Made by a program: the position numbers and the translations under genes. 64,000 bases of DNA, from NCBI GenBank assembly GCA_964570285.1, contig CAZMXP010000014.1, positions 22,905-86,904 on the forward strand. The letters are read 5' to 3'. Every line of letters begins with the position of its first letter. Positions within the stretch are counted from its first letter, which is position 1. Shown here piece by piece: positions 25,018 through 33,429 of this stretch. Under the pieces are notes generated by a model. It saw nothing but the letters and a program-made list of their open reading frames with translations, ran no database searches and was not told the DNA's origin. The DNA is from CAZMXP01 sp964570285 (lineage in GTDB: Bacteria; Planctomycetota; PLA2).

Positions 25018-26084
25018 TCCGGGTCGCGCTGCACGCGCCGGCGGGCCCCCGGGGCGGCCCGCGGACCTACGGGGTCGCGCTCGCCCACGCGCTCGCGCGC
25101 TCGGGGGCGGTCGATCTCGTCGTGCTGACGGACCGGCCGGAGGCGTTCGGCGACCTGCCGGCGGTGCGGCTGACGGGCCCGCGGCCCTGGTCCGACCACG
25201 TGCAGGTCCCGCGCATCCTGAAGCGCCTGGCCCCGCACGTCTACCACAACACCAAGAACGCGCTGCCGTGGCGCCTGCCCTGTCCCGGCGTCGTCACGAT
25301 CCACGACCTCGCCTACCACCACTTCCCCGAGACCTTCGGCGCACTCTCCCGCCACTACCTGCGCGCCGTGCACCGCCACGCCGCGCGCCGCGCCGACCGC
25401 GTCATCGCCGTCTCCCGCCACGCGAAGGAGGATCTCGTCGCGACGCTCGGCATCCCGGCCGGGCGCATCGACGTGATCTACCACGGCGTCGCGGAGGAGT
25501 TCCACCGCCACCCGCGCCCGCTCGCGCACCGCGCCGAGCCTCCCTACGTGCTCTCGGTGGGCACGATCCAGGCGCGCAAGAACCTCGACGTGCTGGTGCG
25601 CGCCGTGGCGCTGCTGCGCGAACGGCTCGGGCGCCACGTGCCGCTGCGCATCGCCGGCCGCCGCGGCTGGAAGACGAAGGCCTTCGACGAGGCGGCGCGG
25701 CAGGTGCAGGTGGACCTGCTCGAGGTCGTGCCCGACGACGCGCTGCCCTCGCTCTACGGGGACGCCGCGGTCTTCGTGCAGCCCTCGTCGTACGAGGGGT
25801 TCGGGCTCACCGCCGCCGAGGCGATGGCGAGCGGCGCCCCGGTCGTCGCGGCGACCGGCGGCAGCCTGCCCGAGGTCGTCGGCGACGCCGGCATCTTCGT
25901 GCCGCCGCGCGACCCCGAGGCCCTCGCGCACGCGATCGGCCGCGTGCTCGGTGACCCCCGCCTCGAGGCGCAGATGCGCCTCCGCGGCCGCGCCCGCGCG
26001 CGCGAGTTCACGTGGGAGCGGTCGGCGCAGGGCCACCTCGAGACCTACCGCCAGGCGATCGGCGCACGCGGGGGTGCGCGATGA
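25014..26084 (+). CDS. Glycosyltransferase, GT4 family
   Basis: A 356-residue GT-B protein with VALHAPAGPRGGPRTYGVAL at the start, VTIHDLAYHHFPETFG, VDVIYHG-like IDVIYHGVAEEF, SVGTIQARKNLDVLVRA and the donor motif SSYEGFGLTAAEAMASG. It resembles the preceding enzyme and may be a diverged duplicate that adds another residue of the same polymer. Cytoplasmic face of the inner membrane. GTG start in a GTGA overlap. Confidence 0.88.
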   Translation: MIRVALHAPAGPRGGPRTYGVALAHALARSGAVDLVVLTDRPEAFGDLPAVRLTGPRPWSDHVQVPRILKRLAPHVYHNTKNALPWRLPCPGVVTIHDLAYHHFPETFGALSRHYLRAVHRHAARRADRVIAVSRHAKEDLVATLGIPAGRIDVIYHGVAEEFHRHPRPLAHRAEPPYVLSVGTIQARKNLDVLVRAVALLRERLGRHVPLRIAGRRGWKTKAFDEAARQVQVDLLEVVPDDALPSLYGDAAVFVQPSSYEGFGLTAAEAMASGAPVVAATGGSLPEVVGDAGIFVPPRDPEALAHAIGRVLGDPRLEAQMRLRGRARAREFTWERSAQGHLETYRQAIGARGGAR

Positions 26085-28021
26085 GGGCGTGGCTCCTGCG
26101 CGAGACGGCCCGCGCCCCGCGCTTCTGGTCCTGCGCGCTGCTCGTGGCCGCGGCGTTCCTCGCCTACGCCAACAGCCTCGGCGGCGCCTTCCACTACGAC
26201 GACGGCCACCACATCGTCGGCAACCCCTTCCTGCGCGACCCGAAGTACTGGCTCCAGTTCTTCCACCGCCCCGACCTGTTCAGCGCGCTCGAGGGGCACC
26301 ACATGTACCGCCCCCTCGTGCTGCTCTCCTACGCCCTCAACTATCATCAGGGCGGCTACGATCCCCTTCCGTGGCGCCTCACCGCGATTGCGCTCCATGC
26401 ATTGACGGCGGTGGGCGTCTACCTGACCATCCGCTCCCTCGCGGCGCAGTTGCGACAGCGCCCGCGGAGGGCCGCGGGCTCCGGGGCTCTCGTGGCCGCC
26501 CTCGTTTTCGCCGTGCATCCGCTCTTCACCGAGGCGGTCGACTACGCGAGCGCCCGCTCCTCGCTGCTCGCGACCTGTTGCCTGCTCTGGGCGTTTCTCG
26601 CCCACCGGACCGCGGGCCGCACGCCGAGGGGCGCGCGCCGCGTGGCGCTCTGGCTCCTCTCGCTGCTGCTCTTCACGATGGCGCTGCTCAGCAAGGAGAT
26701 CGCCATCGTCTTCCCCGTGCTGCTGCTGCTCGCGGCGTGGCTCGACCGCAAGGGCTACGTCGCGGTCCTCCCCGCGGCCCTTGTCGCGCTGCTCTACCTG
26801 TTCGTGCGCCACGCGCTGCTCGGCGCGGCGGTCCTCGACTTCGCCGCCCGCGCCCGCGCGGACGCCGACCCGGGCAGCGGCGGCGCGCGGCCGATCCTCT
26901 GGAACCTCTACACGCAGGCGCGCGTCGTCGTCAGCTACCTCGCGCTGCTGCTCTTCCCGCGCGACCTGACGCCGAACCGCTACGTCCGGGTGAGCGAGAC
27001 GCCCTTCGAGCTGCCGGTGATCGCGTCGTGCCTCCTCCTCCTCGCGCTCCTCCACCTCGGCTGGCGCGGGCGCGCGAGGAGACCGCTGCTCTGCCTCGGC
27101 ATCCTCTGGTTCTTCGTCGCGCTGGCGCCGACCTCGTCGATCATCCCGCTGAACCAGGTGATGAACGAGCACCGGCTCTACCTGCCGGCCGTCGGCCTCG
27201 CGATCGCGTTCGCGACGGCGGCCTGGCGGCTGCCGCGCGCCGCGAAGCCCGCGATCGTGGTCGCGCTGCTCGGGCTCACGCTCGTGCGCAACCGCGACTG
27301 GGCCGATCCGGTGCGCCTGTGGGAGTCGGCGGTCCGGGCGTCGCCCCTGTCGGACGGGAGCTGGAACAGCCTCGGCGTGCAGCGCCGGCTGCGCGGCGAT
27401 CTCGAGGGGGCGCGGGGGGCGCTGCTGCGCGCGCGCGACCTCGCGCCGCACTCGTGGGACGCGACCTTCAACCTCGGCACGCTGCTCCTGCAGATCGGCC
27501 GCGAGCGCGGGGAGTACGCCGCGCTCGAGGAGGCGCAGCGCTGGCTGCTCCGCTCGATGGAACTCAGGCCCGACGCGACGCGCTCGCGCTGGTATCTCGC
27601 CGAGACGCTGAAGGAGATGCGGCGTCCCGAGCAGGCGGAGGCGATCTGGCGCGCGCTCGCGTGCGAGTCGACGCGCCTCTACGAGATGACGCGCTACCCG
27701 CTGGCCGCGCTCGCGCTGGAGCGCGGCAGGCCCGAGGAGGCCGAGGCGCGCTACCGCGAGGCGCTCGCCGAAGGGAGCGACCCGGTGCCGGCCTGGCTCG
27801 GCCTCGGCAAGGTCGCGCTCGACCGCGGCGACCGGCCGGAGGCCGCCCGCTGCGCGGCGGAGGCGGGCAGGTCGCGGCCGCACGCGGGCGAGCCCTGGCT
27901 CTTCCTCGCGCGGCTCTACGCGGGAAGCGCGCTCGGGGCGCGCCACCTGATCGAGGCGGAGCGCCGCGGGGTTCGCGTGACCGACGCGGAGCGCCGATCC
28001 ATCCTGATGGGCAGGCCCTGA
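26081..28021 (+). CDS. TMTC-like membrane glycosyltransferase with TPR tail
   Basis: A 646-residue protein. The N-terminal 410 residues hold about ten hydrophobic segments and, after the first, the acidic loop FHYDDGHHIVGNPF followed by MYRPLVLLSYALNY. This resembles the GT-C fold of TMTC proteins, where the Asp pair serves the lipid-linked mannose donor. The C-terminal 230 residues are TPR-like (DLEGARGALLRARDLAPHSW, LEEAQRWLLRSMELRPD). TMTC proteins in animals transfer O-linked mannose; the bacterial role is not established. It could glycosylate secreted proteins such as the prepilins. ATG overlaps the previous stop. Confidence 0.75.
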   Translation: MRAWLLRETARAPRFWSCALLVAAAFLAYANSLGGAFHYDDGHHIVGNPFLRDPKYWLQFFHRPDLFSALEGHHMYRPLVLLSYALNYHQGGYDPLPWRLTAIALHALTAVGVYLTIRSLAAQLRQRPRRAAGSGALVAALVFAVHPLFTEAVDYASARSSLLATCCLLWAFLAHRTAGRTPRGARRVALWLLSLLLFTMALLSKEIAIVFPVLLLLAAWLDRKGYVAVLPAALVALLYLFVRHALLGAAVLDFAARARADADPGSGGARPILWNLYTQARVVVSYLALLLFPRDLTPNRYVRVSETPFELPVIASCLLLLALLHLGWRGRARRPLLCLGILWFFVALAPTSSIIPLNQVMNEHRLYLPAVGLAIAFATAAWRLPRAAKPAIVVALLGLTLVRNRDWADPVRLWESAVRASPLSDGSWNSLGVQRRLRGDLEGARGALLRARDLAPHSWDATFNLGTLLLQIGRERGEYAALEEAQRWLLRSMELRPDATRSRWYLAETLKEMRRPEQAEAIWRALACESTRLYEMTRYPLAALALERGRPEEAEARYREALAEGSDPVPAWLGLGKVALDRGDRPEAARCAAEAGRSRPHAGEPWLFLARLYAGSALGARHLIEAERRGVRVTDAERRSILMGRP

Positions 28022-28956
28022 TGCGCATCCTCTTCCTCGACCACGGCACGACGATGGGCGGCGGCCAGGTGATGGCCGCGCGCCTGCTCCCGCGCCTGCG
28101 GGAGCGTGGCCTTGTCGTCGACGCGCTCGTCGGCTGCCCGCACGTCGAGGGGGCGCCGATCCCGCGGAGCTACCGCGGGCTGCGCCGGGCGATGCGCGGC
28201 TACGACCTCGTCTACGCGAACACGGCCCGCACCGCGATCGCGGCGGCGACGACGAGCGTCCCCTTCGTCTGGCACAAGCACCTGCCCGAGTCGACCGCGC
28301 TCCAGCGCCTCGCGGCGCGGCGGGCGCGCAAGGTGATCTGTGTCTGCCGCTGCGGCGCGCCGCGCGGGTCCAACGTGACGGTCGTCTACAACGGCGTGCC
28401 GCCCATGGAGGCGGCGCCCGCGACGGACCTGCCGCCGGGGCGGAAGATCCTGCTGCTCGGGCGCGTCGAGCGCGAGAAGGGGCACGACGTCGCCGTCGAG
28501 GCGCTGGACAAGATGCGCACCCCCGCGACGCTCGTCGTCGCCGGGCCGGGCGAGTGGTACCTGCCCGCGCACCCGCGCGTACGCCTGCTCGGCCTGCGCA
28601 AGGACGTGCCCGCGCTGCTCGCCTCCTGCGACGTGCTGCTGAACGCGAGCCGCTTCGACGAGGGGGCGCCGCTCGTCGTGCTCGAGGCGCAGAGGGCGGG
28701 GCTGCCGATCGTCGCGACGCGGGTCGGCGGCACCCCGGAGATCGTGCTCGACGGCACGACGGCGCTGCTCGTGCCGAAGGAGGCGCCCGTGCCGATGGCG
28801 GAGGCGCTCGACCGCGCGCTGGCCGTCGACAGGGCGCAGTGGCGCGCCGCGGGTGCCGCCCACGCGCGCAGGTTCACGATCGACGCCTGCGCCGAGGCGA
28901 TCGCCCGCGTGCTCGAGGAGGCGCTGAGGCCGTGGCCTTCGACTTCGGCCATCTGA
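28021..28956 (+). CDS. Glycosyltransferase, GT4 family
   Basis: A 311-residue, rather short GT-B enzyme. The N-terminal half begins MRILFLDHGTTMGGGQVMAA; the C-terminal half has ILLLGRVEREKGHDVAVEAL, VVAGPGEWYL and the donor motif in NASRFDEGAPLVVLEAQRAG. The N-terminal domain is trimmed compared with the neighbours, though all core motifs are present. The start shares one base with the preceding stop (TGATG). The following flippase gene begins 25 bases before its end. Confidence 0.85.
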   Translation: MRILFLDHGTTMGGGQVMAARLLPRLRERGLVVDALVGCPHVEGAPIPRSYRGLRRAMRGYDLVYANTARTAIAAATTSVPFVWHKHLPESTALQRLAARRARKVICVCRCGAPRGSNVTVVYNGVPPMEAAPATDLPPGRKILLLGRVEREKGHDVAVEALDKMRTPATLVVAGPGEWYLPAHPRVRLLGLRKDVPALLASCDVLLNASRFDEGAPLVVLEAQRAGLPIVATRVGGTPEIVLDGTTALLVPKEAPVPMAEALDRALAVDRAQWRAAGAAHARRFTIDACAEAIARVLEEALRPWPSTSAI

Positions 28957-30386
28957 AGCACCGCGTCGTCAGCGGCGTCTTCTTCACCGCGACGGCGCAG
29001 GTGCTGCGGCAGATCGTGCAGCTCAGCGCGATCGCGCTGCTCGCGCGCCTGCTCGAGCCGGGCGCGTTCGGCCTGCTCGCGCTCGCCGCGGCGATCCTCG
29101 CGTTCCTGCAGCTTCTCGCCGACCTCGGCCTCGGCGCCTCCGTGGAGCGGAGGCAGGAGGTGACGCCCGCGGAGGAGTCGACGCTGCTGCTGCTGAACGT
29201 GGGGGGGGCGGGGGGGCTCTGCCTGCTGCTCTGGGCCGCGGCCCCGCTGCTCGGGCGCCTCTTCGGACAGCCCGACCTGCCCTGGGTGCTCTCGGCGCTC
29301 GGCCCCTGCTTCCTGCTCGCCGGCGCGCTGCGCACGCGCAACGCGTCGCTCGCCCGGGCGATGCGATTCCGGGCGGTCGCGTTCGTCGAGTTCGCCTCGG
29401 TGCTCTGCGGCGCCCTCGCGAGCGTGACGCTCGCGACGCTCGGGGCGGGCATGGCCGCGCTCGTCGCGGGCGGCGCCGTGCAGCAGCTCGCGTGGGCGGG
29501 CGCGACGGTCGCGATCGCGGGGCTCCCCGCGCCCCTCACCTTTCGATGGAAGCTCGCGAGGGAGCACCTCGGCTTCGGCTCCACGCTCACCGCGTTCAAC
29601 GTGCTGAACTTCTTCACGCGGAAGCTCGACGACCTGCTCGTCGGCGGCCTGATGGGCACCGTGGCGCTCGGGCTCTACGAGAAGTCCTACTCGCTGATGA
29701 TGCTCCCGGTGTCGCAGCTCTCCGCCGTGATCGGCCGCGTGCTCTACCCGGCGCTCGCGAAGGTGAAGGACGACCCGCAGCGGTTCGCCTTCCTCTTCCT
29801 CGGCGCCGTGCGCAAGATCGCCGGGCTCGCCTTCCCGCTGGCGGCGCTCTGCATCGTCGCCGCGGGGCCGGTCGTCCGGATCGTGCTCGGACCCAAGTTC
29901 GAGGGGGCGGTCCCCATCTTCGCGGTCCTGAGCCTCGTCATGGGCCTGCAGCCGCTGACCGGCCTCGGAGGCAGCGTGCTGCTCGCGCGCGGGCGGGTGC
30001 GGCTCCACCTCGCGCTCGGCGCGGGGAGCGGCGCCGTCATCCTGCTCGCGTTCGTCGGCGGCGCGATGCAGGGCACGCCGGTCGCGATGGCGCGCTGGTA
30101 CGCGGCCGCCTACGCGCTGCTCTTCGTGCCGACGATGGCGGTCACGATGCGCGTCGCGGGCCTCGCCCTCGGCGACCTGCTGCGGCGCATCGCGGTGCCC
30201 GCGGCGGCGGCGGCGGTCGCCCTCGGCGCGGGGCTTCTCGCGCGCGACCTCCCCTTCGTCGCGACCGCGCTCGCGGTCGGCGCCGCCTACTCCGTCGCGC
30301 ACCTGCTGCTGGACCGGACGGCATTCCTCGACCTGTTCCGCTTCGCCGATCCACGCCGCGCGTTCCCCGAGTTCGCGAAGCGGTAG
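28932..30386 (+). CDS. Polysaccharide flippase (MOP/Wzx-type)
   Basis: A 484-residue membrane protein with 12-14 hydrophobic segments. It begins FGHLKHRVVSGVFFTATAQV and includes the ARLLEPGAFGLLALA motif and a long hydrophilic FTRKLDDLLVGGLMGTVALG stretch typical of the MOP oligosaccharide-lipid family. It should move lipid-linked oligosaccharide made by the upstream transferases across the inner membrane. The GTG start overlaps the upstream gene. A second flippase on the opposite strand starts within 1.5 kb. Confidence 0.88.
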   Translation: MAFDFGHLKHRVVSGVFFTATAQVLRQIVQLSAIALLARLLEPGAFGLLALAAAILAFLQLLADLGLGASVERRQEVTPAEESTLLLLNVGGAGGLCLLLWAAAPLLGRLFGQPDLPWVLSALGPCFLLAGALRTRNASLARAMRFRAVAFVEFASVLCGALASVTLATLGAGMAALVAGGAVQQLAWAGATVAIAGLPAPLTFRWKLAREHLGFGSTLTAFNVLNFFTRKLDDLLVGGLMGTVALGLYEKSYSLMMLPVSQLSAVIGRVLYPALAKVKDDPQRFAFLFLGAVRKIAGLAFPLAALCIVAAGPVVRIVLGPKFEGAVPIFAVLSLVMGLQPLTGLGGSVLLARGRVRLHLALGAGSGAVILLAFVGGAMQGTPVAMARWYAAAYALLFVPTMAVTMRVAGLALGDLLRRIAVPAAAAAVALGAGLLARDLPFVATALAVGAAYSVAHLLLDRTAFLDLFRFADPRRAFPEFAKR

Positions 30387-30395
30387 AGCGCACGA

Positions 30396-30548
30396 ATGCC
30401 ACCAAGGCCCAGCGCCGCCCGACAGGCGGGATTCTTGGCCGCGTGCGTGGCATCGCGGCGCTACCAATCGACAGGCGAGGTCGCCCGTGCGGCGGTGCGC
30501 CTGCTCGAAGACCAACTCGCCCGGCGCGGGACACGATGCGTGAGGCCC
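30396..30548 (+). pseudogene. Remnant of a ParD-type antitoxin
   Basis: About 50 codons just after the flippase contain ACVASRRYQSTGEVARAAVR followed by LLEDQLARRG. This matches the C-terminal half of the ribbon-helix-helix region of ParD antitoxins, where the pattern is SGRYQSASEVVREALRLLE. The usual N-terminal strand is missing and the frame continues into sequence antisense to the next gene. No ParE toxin follows. I read it as a decayed toxin-antitoxin unit; similarity by eye only. Confidence 0.5.
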
Positions 30549-30551
30549 GCC

Positions 30552-31817
30552 TCATGCACGCAAGAGATCGAGAGCGACGATCGCGGTTCCGGCCGCCGCG
30601 CCGGGCCAGAGCGCGCGCAGGTAGTCGATGTGCGACACGCCGGCGACACGGCGGGTGATCCCCTGCGCGACGGCGGTCGCGAGCAGCGAGCGCGCCGCAA
30701 GGGCGTAGGCGACGCCGACCGCGCCGTGGCGGATGCCGACGAGCAGGACCAGCGCGAGCGCGAGCAGGTTCCAGAGGGACCACTGCATCCGCAGGCGCAT
30801 CTTGCCGAGCGCGATCCAGACGAGGCCGGGGTGGGAGTTGAGGCCGACGCAGGCGGCCGCGACGCAGAGCGCGCGCAGCGGCGGCACCGCCTCGCTCCAT
30901 CGGGCGGGGTAGAGCCACTCGACGAGCGGCGCCGCGGCAACCCAGAGCAGCGCCGACGCGGGGATCACGGCCAGCGCGTAGATCCTCGTCAGCGCGAGAT
31001 AGGCGCGCCCGAGGGAGGCGCGCTCGATCCTGACGAAGAGCGGCAGCGCGACCTGCTCGACGACCGGCCCGAGTTGCGAGACGAGCGCCATCGCGTGCTG
31101 CATCGCGAAGCCGTAGAGGCCGAGCGCCCCCTCGCCGAGCCCGCGGCCGACGGCGAACCGGTCCGCCTGCGCGAAGCAGGCATCCGCCGCCCGAGTGCCG
31201 ACGACGCGCGCGCCGTCCGCGGCGAGGTCGGCGGAGGGGCCGGCTTTCGCCCTGGGCGCAAGCAGCCAGAGCGCCGCCGCGCCGAGCACCGCGGCATAGA
31301 GATCCCCGAGCACGATCGACCACGCCCCGTACCCCTGCTGCGCGAAGCGGACGCGGCGGTAGGCGGCGAAGATCGCGACGCAGGCGTCGACGAAGGCGAG
31401 CGTGCCAAACGACAGGTCGCGCCCGAGTCGCGCGCGCGCCGTCGACGCGAGGCCCGCGAGCAGGAGCGCCGGCGCCGCGGCGCGCAGCAAGGGCACGAGC
31501 GACGCGGGCGCGTCGAAGGCCCGCGCGATCAGCGGCGCGCCCAGCGCGAGCAGCGCCGCCGCCCCCGCACCCCCCGACATCGAGAGACGGAAGGCGCGGC
31601 GGTCGTCGCAGCCTTCGCGCTGCAGCGCGACGACACCCATGCCCAGATCGCTGCCGCTGCCGAGCAGGCCGCTCGCGACCGCCACCATCACCGCGAGCCC
31701 GAACTCCGCCTCCGTCAGGTAGCGCGCGAGCAGCCAGAGCCCGACGAAGTGCGCCGCCACCTGAACGCCGCGCCCGGCGAGCGTGTGGACGCCGCCCCGG
31801 AATGCCGCCGTGAGCAC
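30552..31817 (-). CDS. Second polysaccharide flippase (MOP/Wzx-type)
   Basis: A 421-residue membrane protein with 11-12 hydrophobic segments. It opens with AFRGGVHTLAGRGVQVAAHF and LLARYLTEAEFGLAVMVAVA, the same first-helix pattern as the flippase at 28932. In the middle it has FAQADRFAVGRGLGEGALGLYGFA, matching the family's central motif. Together with the glycosyltransferases upstream on this strand (33430-35240) it may export a different glycan. Start taken at GTG; the first conserved helix begins a few residues later. Confidence 0.83.
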   Translation of the reverse strand: MLTAAFRGGVHTLAGRGVQVAAHFVGLWLLARYLTEAEFGLAVMVAVASGLLGSGSDLGMGVVALQREGCDDRRAFRLSMSGGAGAAALLALGAPLIARAFDAPASLVPLLRAAAPALLLAGLASTARARLGRDLSFGTLAFVDACVAIFAAYRRVRFAQQGYGAWSIVLGDLYAAVLGAAALWLLAPRAKAGPSADLAADGARVVGTRAADACFAQADRFAVGRGLGEGALGLYGFAMQHAMALVSQLGPVVEQVALPLFVRIERASLGRAYLALTRIYALAVIPASALLWVAAAPLVEWLYPARWSEAVPPLRALCVAAACVGLNSHPGLVWIALGKMRLRMQWSLWNLLALALVLLVGIRHGAVGVAYALAARSLLATAVAQGITRRVAGVSHIDYLRALWPGAAAGTAIVALDLLRA

Positions 31818-31867
31818 GGCAGCAGTCTATCGGGGGGGCGGAGCGACGTTCTGTCGATCGCGCGGCG

Positions 31868-32299
31868 CTATCGGCGATGTCGAGGGGGAGCGGGGGGCGG
31901 CAGCCTCGCCGCCGCGGCCTGGATCTCGCGCGTCGGGTAGCCGAGCACGGTTCGCACGCCCTCGCGGGAGTCCGCGAACGTGAAGGCCTCGCCCCGGATC
32001 TCGTAGGATCCCGGCCAATCGATCGCGATCTGGTGCCCGCGATCCTCGATCGCCAGAGGGGTGTGCGAACCGCCCCGGAGGAGGCAGTGCGCGTGGCCGT
32101 CGGGAAGGTCGAGGACCCATGCGTCCCCGGATGGTGTCGAGAAGAGGAGCAGCGGCCCCAGCGTCACGATGCGACCCTCGCCCTCCCGCGCGAGCCGGAC
32201 GATGTACTCGGTCTCGCGCACGATCGACGCCGTGTCGAACGCCGTGGCACTCTGCCCCGTGGATCTTCGACTTCGACCCATCTTCCCTCTCCGCGTCAT
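31868..32299 (-). CDS. Hypothetical protein, 143 residues
   Basis: A soluble protein with no family I recognise. The N-terminus is basic (MTRRGKMGRSRRSTGQSATA). The core reads as alternating strands: EYIVRLAREGEGRIVTLGPL, GDAWVLDLPDGHAHCLL, QIAIDWPGSYEIRGEAFTF, suggesting a small beta-rich domain. The C-terminus is Pro/Arg-rich. Its ATG overlaps the stop of the broken nucleotidyltransferase gene (ATGA), so the two were once coupled. The linkage suggests a partner of that enzyme, but this is only positional. Confidence 0.6.
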   Translation of the reverse strand: MTRRGKMGRSRRSTGQSATAFDTASIVRETEYIVRLAREGEGRIVTLGPLLLFSTPSGDAWVLDLPDGHAHCLLRGGSHTPLAIEDRGHQIAIDWPGSYEIRGEAFTFADSREGVRTVLGYPTREIQAAAARLPPPAPPRHRR

Positions 32300-32759
32300 G
32301 TCGCCAGGTCGACGGCGCCCCCGGCGCCGTACACGTCGGTCAGCTCCTGCCGGAAGAGACCGTCGAGAGGTTCCGTCGGCGGTGCCTTCGGCAGGCGTTC
32401 GAAGCGCGTGCTCTCCACTCTAGCCAACTCTTGGGCGATGAAGTCGCCGATGGCGGGGATCCTCGGGCCGCGGTCGAGCTCGGCACCGGCGGCCTTCTCT
32501 GCCACGAGGGCGTCGACCGCTGCCCGGAGCTCACCCGCGGGCACGGTGGCATCCAGGATCTGGTCGAAGCGGGTGGGCACGACGCCTCGTCCCGCTTCGA
32601 TCCACCGGATCGCGAGAAGGGGGCGCAGCACGTAGAAGTACTTCCGGCGGACGCGAACCCCCACGCGCGGCTGCCCGACTCGCACGCGTAGAGGATCTTG
32701 ACGTCCTCCTCAGCCTCGATGCTGGCGAGGGCGGCGCGGATGCGCTCGTCGATGGACAT
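32296..32759 (-). pseudogene. Collapsed nucleotidyltransferase (RlaP/YcgL-like, PF10127 type)
   Basis: The 5' part (start at 32759) reads MSIDERIRAALASIEAEEDV then KILYACESGSRAWGFAS, the N-terminus of the predicted nucleotidyltransferases of the polymerase-beta superfamily. At about 32650 the frame shifts and continues directly as RKYFYVLRPLLAIRWIEAG, the C-terminal helix region. The intervening 100-plus residues, including the metal-binding Asp motif expected right after the WGFAS segment, are missing. The 3' frame then runs cleanly to the stop. Internal deletion plus frame change make it inactive. Confidence 0.7.
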
Positions 32760-32809
32760 CGCACTCCCGTGGAGCTGGCCGCCCGGTTGCGAGTGAGGAG
32801 GCGGAGCGG

Positions 32810-33376
32810 TCACGGGGAACCGGCCGCGGAGCGGGGAGCCCCGGGCACGCCGCCGGTTGTGCGGTCCTGCTCGATGCCTTTGGCCACTCTCGCGCAGTAA
32901 CTCTGCAGCAGCAGGCCGAAGAGGCCGATCAGCACGAAGTAGATCGCGAGCAGGAGGGCGGCTTCCGCCGTGGGAGAGGCGCCTGTCGTTGTGCCCATGG
33001 CCCGCACGACGACTCGGACCGACGCGACGAAGACGATGAGTCCGGCAGCGATCCAGCCGTAGAGGTTCATGCGGTTGTCGCCCAGCAGCCTCGAGGTCCA
33101 GTGGCGAGTCCGCTGCTCTTGCATACCGAGGACGGCCGACACCTCGTCGTCGTCCATCGCGTAGATGCACGAAACACGGTCCAGCGGGACCGCGACGGTC
33201 CGGTCGGCCCACCAGGCCGATGTCCGCTTCACGTCGGCCAGCTTGCCCACGGCGAAGGCGCGACCGCCGACTTCGCGCAGGGCTGGCGATCTCATGACGT
33301 AGCCCGTACGCGCGTCGCCTTCCGACAGATAGAGCGTCCAGACCGGCTTGCCCTCGAACTCCTTCGGTACGTCCAT
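32810..33376 (-). CDS. Hypothetical protein with two membrane segments
   Basis: A 188-residue protein. The first 100 residues are soluble (MDVPKEFEGKPVWTLYLSEG, then AWWADRTVAVPLDRVSCIYA). Two hydrophobic helices follow: LYGWIAAGLIVFVASVRVVV and ALLLAIYFVLIGLFGLLLQ. The tail is polar. The N-terminal part would face the cytoplasm or periplasm depending on topology. I recognise no family. The ATG was chosen over longer in-frame options because the initial DVPKEFEGK looks like a natural start. Confidence 0.6.
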   Translation of the reverse strand: MDVPKEFEGKPVWTLYLSEGDARTGYVMRSPALREVGGRAFAVGKLADVKRTSAWWADRTVAVPLDRVSCIYAMDDDEVSAVLGMQEQRTRHWTSRLLGDNRMNLYGWIAAGLIVFVASVRVVVRAMGTTTGASPTAEAALLLAIYFVLIGLFGLLLQSYCARVAKGIEQDRTTGGVPGAPRSAAGSP

Positions 33377-33429
33377 GCTTCCTCCTCGCCGCGGGGCACC
33401 ATGGCCAGCCTCGGGCGGACGGGCGCAGT

